A stretch of 64,000 nucleotides of DNA from assembly GCF_035573695.1 (NCBI RefSeq), contig NZ_CP121694.1:1650501-1714500 (forward strand), read 5' to 3'. The position numbers and the translations under genes were made by a program. The notes beneath the pieces are model-generated. The model had not been told where the DNA came from. It saw only the letters and a program-made list of their open reading frames with translations, and did no database searches. Below, one piece after another: positions 8,107-16,842 of this stretch (positions within the stretch are counted from its first letter, which is position 1; each line of letters begins with the position of its first letter). This DNA is from Metallumcola ferriviriculae. Lineage in GTDB: Bacteria > Bacillota > JADQBR01.

Positions 8107-10059
8107 GTGACTGAGAAAATATTTGCACTTGATATCGGTACCCGAACTGTGGTCGGGTTAATCCTGGAAATTACCCAGCATAGGCCCCGAGTACTGGCTG
8201 CAGAAATACGGGAACATAGGGAACGCTCAATGCTAGACGGGCAAATTCACGATGTGCCGCAGGTTGCCGGACTGGTAATGGAGGTAAAGGAAACGCTGGA
8301 AAAAGCCACAGACTCAAAATTACCTAAGGTTGCGGTGGCTGCTGCCGGTCGGGCTTTAAAGACCACTAAGGCTGCTGTAATTAAGGCGATTAATTCTATC
8401 CAAGAAATTAACGATAACCAAGTATTGGCTCTAGAAATTGAGGCAGTACAAGCCGCTCAGACAAAACTAACTGAAAGTAAAGAGCGTTTGGCTGATTATC
8501 ATTGTGTCGGTTACAGCGTAGTTAGGTATCAATTGGATGGACAGCCCATAGCTAAACTGACCGGTCAATACGGCAATGAAATTGGTGTCGAAATAATTGC
8601 TACATTTCTTCCAAGGGTAGTGGTTGATTCTCTGGTTAATGTGGTTCAAAAGGCTGGACTGGAATTGAGTAGCTTAACATTGGAACCTATTGCGGCGTTA
8701 AATATAATTATACCGGCCAGTATGCGGCAGATAAATATTGCACTGGTGGACATTGGTGCGGGGACATCGGATATTGCCGTAACTAATAAGGGTACAGTTA
8801 CCGGTTACGCGATGGTGCCGGCAGCGGGGGATGAAATTACTGAAGCACTATGCGAACATTATTTATTGGATTTTCATACGGGTGAAAGAGTAAAGCGTAG
8901 TCTGTCCGTCGGCTGCGAAGTGGTTGAATTTCAAGATATTGTTGGGGTAGATCACCAAGTAAGTGCCCGGGAGGTTACCGCTGCCATCAAACCCGCTATC
9001 GATGATCTGGCCCAAAAAATTGCTGCTGGTGTGTTGGAGGTAAATGAAAAGACTCCTCAGGCAGTAATAGCTATCGGTGGCGGCAGTCAGACACCGCTTC
9101 TGACTGAAATGCTGGCGGAAAAATTATCCCTGCCCGGCAGCCGTGTAGCAGTTAGGGGGCGGGAGGCGTTGGCGGTGGAAGGACAGGAGGAAGTTCTCAT
9201 CGGTCCTCAAGCAGTCACTCCTATCGGTATTGCCGCTTCATGGGAGTATAACAGAGCACTGGAATTCTCGGACATCAAAGTAAATGGTCGGCCTGTCCGC
9301 CTGATTAGTGAAAATGGTAAAGGGACGGTTGCAGACGCATTACTGGCTGCGGGAATAAATGCGCGACAGTTATATGGCAGACCGGGGATGGGCTTATCAA
9401 TCACAGTTAATGGTGAAACTCATATCATAAAAGGGTGTTTAGGTGCACCTGCGTCTATAGCGGTAAACGGTAATGATGCAACTCTAGATACGGAAGTGGC
9501 GAATGGCTATCTTCTTGAGATATCCCCGGGGGAGAGAGGGCAGGACGCTAGGGCCACTGTTAAGGAATTGATTAATAGTAAATTTCCTACACGCCAGGTT
9601 ATAGTAAATGGTGAAATCCATTTAATCGAGCCTAAAGTTATAATTAATGGCACTGAAGCGGATGGGGCAGCATTGGTAACAGATAAGGCGGAGATGAAAG
9701 TTATTTATCCGCGTACCGCCAAAGAAATATTAAATTTCATGAAGATACCTCTAAAAAATTATCAAGTTTTCATAAATGGAGAGCATTCGGATGAGAATAT
9801 CATAGCGGCATCAGATGATAAAGTCGAAGTGGTTCTTGGTTCAAATGAGTCCAATTCTTTTGGCAATATCTTAGTGAACGAAGAACCGGTAGAATTAAAA
9901 AAAGACGGCGTAATTTTGACAGATTTATTTAACTATATCGATTTCGATCCTATGCCGCCAACTACCGGCAGTAAATTATTAATGCAGGTTAATGGGTCCG
10001 CAGCCGGATTTACTACTATGGTTCATGGTGGTGACCAAGTTACGATAAAATGGCAGTAG
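8107..10059 (+). CDS. FtsA/PilM-like actin-fold ATPase with repeat-rich C-terminal extension
   Basis: A 650-residue cytosolic protein. Residues 1-370 form an FtsA-like actin-fold ATPase: phosphate-1 motif FALDIGTRTV near residue 6, phosphate-2 motif ALVDIGAGTSDIAV near 216, and an adenosine motif AVIAIGGGSQTPLL. FtsA proper is about 420 residues and ends in a membrane-targeting helix; here there are instead about 250 further residues holding repeated beta-type units with the recurring phrase VNG (IKVNGRP, ITVNGET, IAVNGND, VIVNGEI, MQVNGSA). Similar proteins occur in Clostridia under the label 'cell division FtsA domain-containing', with unknown roles. Start is a GTG at 8107. It is a single-gene unit. 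Confidence 0.75.
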   Translation: MTEKIFALDIGTRTVVGLILEITQHRPRVLAAEIREHRERSMLDGQIHDVPQVAGLVMEVKETLEKATDSKLPKVAVAAAGRALKTTKAAVIKAINSIQEINDNQVLALEIEAVQAAQTKLTESKERLADYHCVGYSVVRYQLDGQPIAKLTGQYGNEIGVEIIATFLPRVVVDSLVNVVQKAGLELSSLTLEPIAALNIIIPASMRQINIALVDIGAGTSDIAVTNKGTVTGYAMVPAAGDEITEALCEHYLLDFHTGERVKRSLSVGCEVVEFQDIVGVDHQVSAREVTAAIKPAIDDLAQKIAAGVLEVNEKTPQAVIAIGGGSQTPLLTEMLAEKLSLPGSRVAVRGREALAVEGQEEVLIGPQAVTPIGIAASWEYNRALEFSDIKVNGRPVRLISENGKGTVADALLAAGINARQLYGRPGMGLSITVNGETHIIKGCLGAPASIAVNGNDATLDTEVANGYLLEISPGERGQDARATVKELINSKFPTRQVIVNGEIHLIEPKVIINGTEADGAALVTDKAEMKVIYPRTAKEILNFMKIPLKNYQVFINGEHSDENIIAASDDKVEVVLGSNESNSFGNILVNEEPVELKKDGVILTDLFNYIDFDPMPPTTGSKLLMQVNGSAAGFTTMVHGGDQVTIKWQ

Positions 10060-10086
10060 CTTTAGTGTAAGGTGAAAAAGTTAAAG

Positions 10087-10121
10087 AACCCGCCGTATAG
10101 CCGTTAACAGCGGGTTTTTTT
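10087..10121. terminator. Terminator between the FtsA-like gene and the convergent DUF378 gene
   Basis: AACCCGC at 10087-10093 pairs with GCGGGTT at 10110-10116 with a T run on the plus strand. Confidence 0.75.
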
Positions 10122-10134
10122 GTGCTCTTACTAA

Positions 10135-10344
10135 TTATGCTCTGGTGTCAGTGAAGTCTTTAAATAACAAGCCTATAGCCCAGATGCCGGAAATTCCTAC
10201 CAATGTATACACCACTCGGCTAAGAAGAGATGTCTGTCCACCAAGCAGCGCTGCCACCAAGTCGTAACTGAAAAGACCGACCAGCAGCCAGTTCAGAGCA
10301 CCAACGATTACTAAGAACAAAGCTGTTTTGTTAATAGTTTCCAA
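10135..10344 (-). CDS. DUF378 family small membrane protein
   Basis: A 69-residue protein with two hydrophobic segments; the first contains IVGALNWLLVGLF and the second LVGISGIWAIGLL, the hallmarks of DUF378 (YuzA-like) proteins. Function is unknown. The start is a TTG at 10344 behind a GGGGTGAT ribosome site on the minus strand. Confidence 0.85.
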   Translation of the reverse strand: METINKTALFLVIVGALNWLLVGLFSYDLVAALLGGQTSLLSRVVYTLVGISGIWAIGLLFKDFTDTRA

Positions 10345-10471
10345 GAAATCACCCCACTTTAATATTAACCTTAATTTTCCCTATTAAAACGATATTATAC
10401 CTTGTAGGTTGGTAAAAAGCGCGGAAGAGTTAAAGGTGTTAACATTGCTTTTTATTATGATGCAGTTATTG

Positions 10472-10477
10472 TATAAT
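10472..10477 (+). promoter_or_regulatory. Possible -10 box for the HgcA-like operon
   Basis: A perfect TATAAT lies 40 bases upstream of the HgcA-like ATG. No convincing -35 box is seen at 16-18 bases; TTGCTT at 10445 is 21 bases away. Weak call. Confidence 0.35.
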
Positions 10478-10516
10478 TAAATTGTAATAATTTGATGGGG
10501 GAGGGTTTGATGAGTT

Positions 10517-11539
10517 ATGACTTGGCTGCAAATGCTACTTATATTTTTACCGCTGGCAGTGATTTGGAACCTGCTGCGCAGACGTAAATTTGTGCCCGAC
10601 AAGACATTACAAACAGAGTTTGTAGCACTGCCGGTGTCGGTAGATGTAATTGGGTATGCTAAAGCGTTGACTGCATGGCTTTTTTTATTTACGCGTACCT
10701 TCACCATTACTCCGGGTGTGTATTATATGGGCACTTATGACCCTGAAGCGCCGCTACTGGTAACAGGAAATTATTTTTTAACTCTTTTTTCACTAAGGCG
10801 GCGATTAGGAAATCGTAATGTAAGGATACTGGTCATTGATACAGAAGGTATAAATGTGTGGTGTTCTTCTGGAAAAGGCAAGTTTTCTGCGGTGGAAATC
10901 ATTGAAAAGGCTCGGGCTTGCCATCTGTTAGCAGGTGAGGAAAGCCTCCGGCTAATCCTACCGAAATTTTCTATGGCGGGGGTAAAGCTTAACGAATTGC
11001 GCAGTGCTGGTATCAAGCCGGTTATCGGGCCGCTTTATGCTAAGGATTTACCCACTTATCTTGAAGGTACGGTACTGCGTCATCGTACAGAAGATAAAGT
11101 TCGCTTCAATCTTGAACAACGTTTTTTTACTGCGGTACCGACAGCAATTCAATTTTTTTATAATTTCCTCGGCATTTATGTTGTTACCCTTGGGTGGTTA
11201 GACCAAATTATTGTTATGATTGCGGTAGGGCTGGCTTTTTTTTATCCGCTGCTTTTTCCATACTTGCCTGGTAAGTTATTTGCCACGAAGGGAATTTCTC
11301 TAGGAATCATTATGGTAGTGTTATTTGCCGGTTATTATAGTCTGTTTTCGCCTACAGCGTTAATAGCAAATTGCTATCTGGCGCCCTTTATTTTTGCTAC
11401 TGCCATATTGGTGGGCCTTGGCTATACCGGCAATAGTCCCATCAGCAATTATTCTAGGGTGCGTGAAGAGATAGCCGCATTTCTGCCGGTGATTGTGATT
11501 GCCTATATTTTGGCTTTGGTACTGTATGTTGTATTTTAG
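10517..11539 (+). CDS. HgcA-like membrane corrinoid protein with cap-helix motif NVWCSSGK
   Basis: A 340-residue protein, about the length of HgcA, the corrinoid methyltransferase of mercury methylation. Residues 45-200 follow HgcA: TPGVYYMG, then PLLVTGNYFLTLFSLRR, then VRILVIDTEGINVWC, and the cap-helix motif N-V-W-C-S-S-G-K with the cobalt-ligand cysteine at residue 116. A rolling set of LILPKF and GPLYAKDLP segments follows, then five membrane helices (about residues 210-340), as in HgcA. An additional hydrophobic segment sits at residues 4-20. Verified methylators usually carry NVWCAAGK or close variants; the double serine is unusual. The next gene is HgcB-like. ATG at 10517 has GGGGGAGGG upstream. 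Actual mercury methylation is not proven; a related corrinoid methyl-transfer role is the alternative. Confidence 0.8.
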   Translation: MTWLQMLLIFLPLAVIWNLLRRRKFVPDKTLQTEFVALPVSVDVIGYAKALTAWLFLFTRTFTITPGVYYMGTYDPEAPLLVTGNYFLTLFSLRRRLGNRNVRILVIDTEGINVWCSSGKGKFSAVEIIEKARACHLLAGEESLRLILPKFSMAGVKLNELRSAGIKPVIGPLYAKDLPTYLEGTVLRHRTEDKVRFNLEQRFFTAVPTAIQFFYNFLGIYVVTLGWLDQIIVMIAVGLAFFYPLLFPYLPGKLFATKGISLGIIMVVLFAGYYSLFSPTALIANCYLAPFIFATAILVGLGYTGNSPISNYSRVREEIAAFLPVIVIAYILALVLYVVF

Positions 11540-11551
11540 GAGGTGGTAGGA

Positions 11552-11794
11552 ATGATTAGTATTTCTGAGAAAAAATGTACAGGATGTTCCGTATGCACCC
11601 ATGTTTGTCCTCATGGCGTTATTGGTATGGAAGGTAGTATAGCCCGGTTATTGTATGAAGACAGGTGTATTGAATGCGGTGCGTGCCAGCTCAATTGTCA
11701 GCAGGGTGCTATCTTCGTAACTAAAGGTACCGGATGCTTGGTTTCAATCATTAAAGAGGATATTTTAAAAATTAAAGAAAAAGGATGCGGCTGA
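11552..11794 (+). CDS. HgcB-like 2[4Fe-4S] ferredoxin
   Basis: An 80-residue ferredoxin with two cluster motifs: CTGCSVCTHVCP and CIECGACQLNC. The second matches the CIECGA signature used to recognise HgcB, the ferredoxin that reduces the HgcA corrinoid. As in HgcB, a conserved Cys follows shortly after (GTGC) and the protein ends in a Cys-containing tail (KGCG), although only one terminal Cys is present rather than the adjacent pair found in some HgcB proteins. ATG at 11552 with AGGAGGT is chosen over the in-frame GTG at 11543. It lies 12 bases after the HgcA-like gene and before a terminator, forming a two-gene operon. Confidence 0.8.
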   Translation: MISISEKKCTGCSVCTHVCPHGVIGMEGSIARLLYEDRCIECGACQLNCQQGAIFVTKGTGCLVSIIKEDILKIKEKGCG

Positions 11795-11807
11795 GATACA
11801 GGCTGCT

Positions 11808-11836
11808 AAGCAGGCAGTTGCCTGCTTAAACTTTTT
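11808..11836 (+). terminator. Strong intrinsic terminator of the HgcAB-like operon
   Basis: AAGCAGGC at 11808-11815 pairs with GCCTGCTT at 11820-11827 around AGTT, followed by AAACTTTTT. Confidence 0.8.
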
Positions 11837-12009
11837 ATAAGGAACTTTTTACCCCCCATGAAATGTCATAATTCGGGGAGTTGTGGTAAAAATAGTTGAA
11901 ATTTTTAGAAAAGTGTGCGATAGCTCATGGATTAGCATGCAAGTTTTTTGTTACAATAAGTTAAGATCGTTAGGTAGAAAGAAAGTATTTTAAACAAAGG
12001 AGGAGAAAT

Positions 12010-13758
12010 ATGGGTGGTAATATTCACGTTAGGTCTCCGTATCATGAGCTGGTATGGCAGATAGCCGGTCAGCAGGGCGAAGGAATTGATTCTACCGGGG
12101 ACGTTTTGGCTTCTGCTCTTAACGGACAGGGGTACTATTTGTATGGTTATCGGGAGTTTTCTTCCCGCATTAAAGGCGGGCATACCCAATATCGCCTTCG
12201 TATCAGTCATAATCCAGTGGGGGCTATCAGTCACAAACTACATATCCTGATTGCCCTGGATCAGCAAAGCTTCACTACCCGAGAACATGCTCTGGTGCCC
12301 GAAGGCCTCCTAATTACTGATGAAGACCTAGATATCGGCAATACTCGTACCCGCCACAATGTGGTGGTTGCACCATTAGCTAAACTGGCAGAAGAACAAG
12401 GTAATCGTATTGTGAGAAATATGGTAGCGCTGGGAGTATCCGCAGCGGTAATGAATATGGACCCGGAGGTCTTTTCCGAGCGATTGAGAGACCGTTTTGG
12501 GAAAAAAGGTGATGCTATTGTAAATCTGAATATTGGTGCCGTTAAAGCGGGCTATCATTGGGCCGTGGATGCAGGGTTATCGGGGCGGCTGCCTTTAAAA
12601 CCAGGGGATGGCAATTCCCGATTATTTATGATAGGTAACCATGCTGCGGCTTTGGGAGCAGTGATGGGGGGCTGCCGTTTCCTGGCGGCGTATCCTATCA
12701 CACCGGCGACGGAAATTATGGAGTACCTAAGCAGAACATTGCCGGATGTCGGCGGTGTTGTCGTTCAGACCGAGGACGAAATAGCTGCTGTTACTATGGC
12801 CATCGGCGCAGCTTATGCCGGTGCAAGAGCGATAACTTCAACGTCTGGGCCCGGAGTTTCACTGATGGCTGAAGCTATCGGACTGGCAGGTATGACAGAA
12901 ACGCCGATTGTTATAGTAGATGCCCAGCGTGCAGGTCCAAGTACCGGGCTGCCTACCAAACATGAGCAGAGCGATTTGCTGTCAGCAATTTTGGGTACCC
13001 ACGGTGAAATACCTAAGGTAGTGATGACACCTAATACTGTCTCGGAGTGCTTCTATCAGACGGCTCGCGCATTTAATATAGCAGAAAAGTATCAGTGTCC
13101 GGTAATTGTGCTGTCAGATGTTGCCTTATCTCTAGGTAAGCAGACTGTAGAACCTTTCGATGTCACGAAACTGAAAGTATTCCGGGGTAAGCTGCTTGAT
13201 GAGCCGGAGGAAACCTTGGAGCCTGGAGCATTATTTCAACGCTATGCCTTTACTCAATCAGGACTGTCTCCCCGCACCATACCTGGTACCCGGGACGGGA
13301 TTCATAAAGTGACGGGTCTTGAGCATGATGAGACAGGTATGCCGACGGAAAGTCCGGCTCTCAGAATTGCTATGATGGATAAGCGTTTGACTAAGATTCC
13401 GGATATGCTGCCCAATAGCACACATTATCAAGGCCCGGCTCAGCCGGATTATCTTTTGGTCGGGTACGGCTCAACATTTGGTGCTATCGATGAAGCGCGG
13501 CAGATGTTAGAGGATGAGGGATTTGCGGTAGGCCATCTGCAGTTGAAGATAGTCTGGCCCTTCCCCATTGCTGAGATGGATTTTAATATGGAAGGGGCAA
13601 AAAATATTTTTATCATCGAAAATAATGCAACCGGTCAATTGCAGCACCTTCTTAATATGTTCAGTCCGTATGACCGTAAAACTATGCCTATTCGTAAGTA
13701 TGACGGTCGTCCATTTATGCCCTTGGAAATATATGAGCAGGTTAGGGGGGGCGTATAA
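12010..13758 (+). CDS. korA: 2-oxoacid:ferredoxin oxidoreductase, fused gamma-alpha subunit
   Basis: A 582-residue protein joining the gamma domain (about residues 1-190; QIAGQQGEGIDSTGDVLA, SSRIKGGHTQY) to the alpha domain (about 205-582; GNHAAALGAVMGGCRFLAAYPITPATEIME, then TSTSGPGVSLMAEAIGLAGM). This is the usual arrangement for KorA/VorB-type enzymes that reversibly oxidise 2-oxoacids such as 2-oxoglutarate to the acyl-CoA, reducing ferredoxin. Substrate cannot be set by eye. AAAGGAGGAGA precedes the ATG at 12010. Its stop overlaps the beta-subunit start by one base. No delta ferredoxin gene is attached. Confidence 0.93.
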   Translation: MGGNIHVRSPYHELVWQIAGQQGEGIDSTGDVLASALNGQGYYLYGYREFSSRIKGGHTQYRLRISHNPVGAISHKLHILIALDQQSFTTREHALVPEGLLITDEDLDIGNTRTRHNVVVAPLAKLAEEQGNRIVRNMVALGVSAAVMNMDPEVFSERLRDRFGKKGDAIVNLNIGAVKAGYHWAVDAGLSGRLPLKPGDGNSRLFMIGNHAAALGAVMGGCRFLAAYPITPATEIMEYLSRTLPDVGGVVVQTEDEIAAVTMAIGAAYAGARAITSTSGPGVSLMAEAIGLAGMTETPIVIVDAQRAGPSTGLPTKHEQSDLLSAILGTHGEIPKVVMTPNTVSECFYQTARAFNIAEKYQCPVIVLSDVALSLGKQTVEPFDVTKLKVFRGKLLDEPEETLEPGALFQRYAFTQSGLSPRTIPGTRDGIHKVTGLEHDETGMPTESPALRIAMMDKRLTKIPDMLPNSTHYQGPAQPDYLLVGYGSTFGAIDEARQMLEDEGFAVGHLQLKIVWPFPIAEMDFNMEGAKNIFIIENNATGQLQHLLNMFSPYDRKTMPIRKYDGRPFMPLEIYEQVRGGV

Positions 13759-14621
13759 TGGTTGAAGCAAAGGAGTTTATTCAAAGTGTGAAGCCCAATT
13801 GGTGTCCGGGCTGCGGCGGTTTTTCGGTACTTAATGCCTTGACCCGCTCCTTTAGTGAGCTTGATTTAGAGCCCCATAATATAGCTGCCATAACTGGTAT
13901 TGGCTGCTCAGGAAGGATATCCGGTTATCTTTATTCCTATGGGTTTCATGCAATTCATGGGCGTGCTTTGCCTGTGGCTCAAGGTGTCAAACTTGCAAAT
14001 AATAATTTGACCGTAGTGGCCGTGGGCGGTGATGGCGACGGACTGGGTATCGGCTTAAATCATCTTATGCACGCAATGCGTCGCAATGTCGATATCACCT
14101 ATGTGATTATTGATAATCACATTTATGGTCTCACCAAGGGCCAGACATCGCCAACTAGTCCTACTGGTACTGTCTCAAAGACAACTCCCGGTGGCAGCGT
14201 TGAAGAAGTTGTGCCGCCTTTGCAGCTGGCACTAAGTGCAGGAGTGGGTTTCTTAGCCCAAGGTTATTCCGGTGACCCCAAGCAGCTTGCACGATTGATT
14301 CAGGCAGGAATTAAGTATAAAGGTTTTTCGCTGATTGTAGCGCTTTCTACATGTGTTACTTATAATAAGGTGAATACAATGAAATGGTACCGGGAAAGAC
14401 TGTATAATCTAGAAAAAGACCAAGGATATTCGCCTGATGACCGATTAAAAGCTATAAATGTAGTTGCAGAAAAAAATGAATTGGTTACTGGGATAGTTTA
14501 TCAAAAAGAAAAACAAAGGTACGGCAAATTGCTGACGAGGAGTGGGGATGCTGTTCCCGTACATCAAGATTTAACTGCAGATAAACAACTCTTAGATAAA
14601 CTGATGACTGAATTTGTGTGA
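13758..14621 (+). CDS. korB: 2-oxoacid:ferredoxin oxidoreductase, beta (TPP-binding) subunit
   Basis: A 287-residue subunit carrying thiamine diphosphate and an iron-sulfur cluster. Visible are WCPGCGGF near residue 13 (cluster cysteines), GIGCSGRISGY, and the TPP-binding GDGDGLGIGLNHLMHAMRRN stretch with DNHIYGLTKGQTSPTS. It overlaps the alpha gene in TAATG, which implies translational coupling. The gene is convergent with the amidohydrolase gene and only 6 bases away, with no clear terminator between them. Confidence 0.94.
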   Translation: MVEAKEFIQSVKPNWCPGCGGFSVLNALTRSFSELDLEPHNIAAITGIGCSGRISGYLYSYGFHAIHGRALPVAQGVKLANNNLTVVAVGGDGDGLGIGLNHLMHAMRRNVDITYVIIDNHIYGLTKGQTSPTSPTGTVSKTTPGGSVEEVVPPLQLALSAGVGFLAQGYSGDPKQLARLIQAGIKYKGFSLIVALSTCVTYNKVNTMKWYRERLYNLEKDQGYSPDDRLKAINVVAEKNELVTGIVYQKEKQRYGKLLTRSGDAVPVHQDLTADKQLLDKLMTEFV

Positions 14622-14627
14622 CCCTAA

Positions 14628-15482
14628 TTAATTGATTTTGGTGAATAATTGCAAGGCATTTTTATAAAACACCTTATCATAGTGTTTTTCCGGCACTAGC
14701 TGTTTCACATATTCAATATAGGGCGCTAACTGCACTAGGGGCCAATCGCTGCCAAACAAGAATTTTTCATAATTGTCCACATAGGCCAGACCTGTTTTGA
14801 GGTTATTTATCACCGGTTGGTTGTTTAGGGCTTTTTGGATATCTTGGGCGGTTCCGATTACTATACCTGATAAATCTGCGAAGACATTGGGGTTGTTAGA
14901 TATAACCATAGCTGCGTCAGTAACCCATGGATTGCCGAAATGGGCAAGAATAAAGTTGATTTTTCGGTGTTGTATGGCAGCTTGATTGGTCGATAGCGGG
15001 TGCGCGTACTTTAAAAAACTTTTATCACAAAAAGTATCGCCGCAGTGAATAATAATTGGCAGGTTATATGCCTTGGCCAGTTCATAGACCGGTTGGTAGA
15101 CTTTAGCGTTTGCATCAAAAGCGAAGTAGCCCGGGTAGATTTTTAGGCCCACTACTTTGCTTTTTTCTATGGCGTTTTCCAACCGTGATAATTCCTGCTC
15201 ACCCCGGTCATACTTAAGGCGTACCGGGTTTATTCCCAAACAAGTATAAAGTTTTTCCGGGTTATCTGCTAAATCCAGGCCCATAGGATTGATTGTATCA
15301 ACATCAGGGAATAATCCGGGAGTTGCTTCTGCTAGGCCCATTCCTACTGCGGCGCTTATTTTACATTCTGACATTATACTTTCCAGTCCGATTTTTGAAT
15401 AGTCTACTTCTGATTTTTCTTCTGCCGCTTGCTGGAATACTTGGACTGCAGAATAGTGGAGGTGTGCGTCAATTATCTCCAT
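14628..15482 (-). CDS. Amidohydrolase-2 family TIM-barrel metal hydrolase/decarboxylase
   Basis: A 284-residue protein of the amidohydrolase-2 (ACMSD-like) family. The N-terminal metal motif HLH is in IIDAHLHYS; later LPIIIHCGD supplies a metal histidine, NFILAHFGNPW another, and LFGSDWPL the catalytic aspartate. Such enzymes hydrolyse or decarboxylate small aromatic or heterocyclic acids; substrate unknown. AAAGGAGCATCCC lies before the ATG at 15482. It is alone on the minus strand. Confidence 0.85.
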   Translation of the reverse strand: MEIIDAHLHYSAVQVFQQAAEEKSEVDYSKIGLESIMSECKISAAVGMGLAEATPGLFPDVDTINPMGLDLADNPEKLYTCLGINPVRLKYDRGEQELSRLENAIEKSKVVGLKIYPGYFAFDANAKVYQPVYELAKAYNLPIIIHCGDTFCDKSFLKYAHPLSTNQAAIQHRKINFILAHFGNPWVTDAAMVISNNPNVFADLSGIVIGTAQDIQKALNNQPVINNLKTGLAYVDNYEKFLFGSDWPLVQLAPYIEYVKQLVPEKHYDKVFYKNALQLFTKIN

Positions 15483-15680
15483 AGGGATGCTCCTTTAGCT
15501 GACTTTAAATAAATCTGAACTAGTAGCCCTGTGGCGGTTATTTTATTCCATTCACATATTCTTTATTCTAGACCTGCTACTATACTGTAAATGGTTAAAT
15601 TACTAATTTATGGAGGAAACGGTGCTGTGGGCAAGAATAGATAAAGGCCCGGCAGGGTAAAAAAACTTAGTTTAAAATAA

Positions 15681-15705
15681 AACTTTTTATGCCGTGGCTC
15701 GTATT
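15681..15705 (+). promoter_or_regulatory. Candidate ECF-type promoter of the sigma-factor operon
   Basis: AACTTT at 15681-15686 and CGTATT at 15700-15705 have the AAC-N16-CGT arrangement typical of promoters read by ECF sigma factors, just upstream of the ECF sigma gene. This would give autoregulation. The rest of the 250-base gap before it (15483-15680) shows no gene. Confidence 0.45.
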
Positions 15706-15733
15706 ACCTTATAGATGGTGGGAAGGGATGAAG

Positions 15734-16288
15734 ATGATGTCACACAGGGATGATGAGGAAATAATCAATCAGTGCCTGGCCGGAGACAAAGAGGTTTTTT
15801 CGCTGCTGGTTGATCGATACAAAAAACCGATGGTGATGTACATCTACGGCATGGTAAAGAATTATGAAGAAGCAAATGACCTCACCCAAGAAACCTTTAT
15901 TAAGGTTTATAAAAATCTCTGGAAGTACAATTCCCAGCATAAGTTTTCCTCGTGGTTATACCAGATAGCTAAAAATACGGCGTTGGATTTCCTCCGAAAA
16001 AGTAAAGAAATTCCAACTGAACAGAGTTTCTTGAGTGAATTTGAAAGTGACCGGGGTAACCCTGAGGAAACCGCGTATCGGGATGAAACAAGGTCGGAAA
16101 TCATAAAAGCGATGGATGCCCTCCCATCTCACTTAAGGGCGATTTTGGCACTACATCACTTAAATGGTCTTTCTTACGCAGAAATTTCGAAGACCTTGGG
16201 TCTGCCAAACCATACAGTGAAGAACAGATTATTCCAGGCCAGAAAAAAACTAAAAGAAAAATTGGTAAGAATGGAGGTGACCGGATGA
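15734..16288 (+). CDS. ECF-subfamily RNA polymerase sigma factor
   Basis: A roughly 184-residue sigma-70 factor with region 2 (DLTQETFIKVYKNLWKY, then FSSWLYQIAKNTALDFLRK) and region 4 (LPSHLRAILALHHLNGLSYAEISKTLGLPNHTVKNRLFQARKKL), lacking regions 1 and 3 as ECF factors do. The ATG at 15734 or the one at 15737 fits GGAAGGG at 15721; longer upstream starts overlap this ribosome site. It overlaps the anti-sigma gene by four bases (ATGA), the classic sigma/anti-sigma coupling. It probably responds to envelope stress, given the bactofilin-like membrane protein it is linked with. Confidence 0.92.
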   Translation: MMSHRDDEEIINQCLAGDKEVFSLLVDRYKKPMVMYIYGMVKNYEEANDLTQETFIKVYKNLWKYNSQHKFSSWLYQIAKNTALDFLRKSKEIPTEQSFLSEFESDRGNPEETAYRDETRSEIIKAMDALPSHLRAILALHHLNGLSYAEISKTLGLPNHTVKNRLFQARKKLKEKLVRMEVTG

Positions 16289-16842
16289 ACCGGTGTGATG
16301 AAACTATAGTAATTGCATATTTGGATAACGAGCTGCCTACTGAAGAAGCTGCTGCATTTTTTCGGCATATCCGTAACTGCAAAGATTGTCAGGTAACACT
16401 TGAGCAGTATAAAGAGCTTTATGACGAACTGGATGAGGTTTCTATCCGGCCTAGAGAAGACCTGACAGCTGACGTAATGTCACACCTTCCGGATGTAGAT
16501 TTTACAAGTAAAATTCGCCAGCGCCACTTTATGCATTTGACTGGTATCCTGTTGGTTTTATCAGCAACAGGGTACTTGTATCTACCACTGATGCTACAGA
16601 ATGTTGGGCCAACATTGGATGCTGTTAAAGTCTACTGGGAGTTGGGCACGGATGTATGGGTTGCTCTGCAAACTTTTGTCAATGCTTTGTTTGTGGTGGC
16701 CCGTCATTTTGCTGCGGGTTTGGGTACTCTTTTAGAATCAATTGCCCAACCATCACTACTAGTAACGGTATCATTAATGGTGCTTTTGGTTCAGTGGTTA
16801 TTGATCAAGTATTTGGCAGTTAATTATGATTGGGGGAACTAA
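16285..16842 (+). CDS. Membrane anti-sigma factor with zinc-binding ZAS domain
   Basis: A 185-residue protein. The N-terminus holds a ZAS anti-sigma zinc motif (HIRNCKDC around residue 28), which would bind and hold the ECF sigma. A helix-rich linker follows and then two or three membrane segments (about 80-100, a hydrophobic middle region and about 155-180). Sigma release would follow an envelope signal. Start ATG at 16285 overlaps the sigma gene stop; the stop overlaps the next gene start. Confidence 0.85.
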   Translation: MNRCDETIVIAYLDNELPTEEAAAFFRHIRNCKDCQVTLEQYKELYDELDEVSIRPREDLTADVMSHLPDVDFTSKIRQRHFMHLTGILLVLSATGYLYLPLMLQNVGPTLDAVKVYWELGTDVWVALQTFVNALFVVARHFAAGLGTLLESIAQPSLLVTVSLMVLLVQWLLIKYLAVNYDWGN

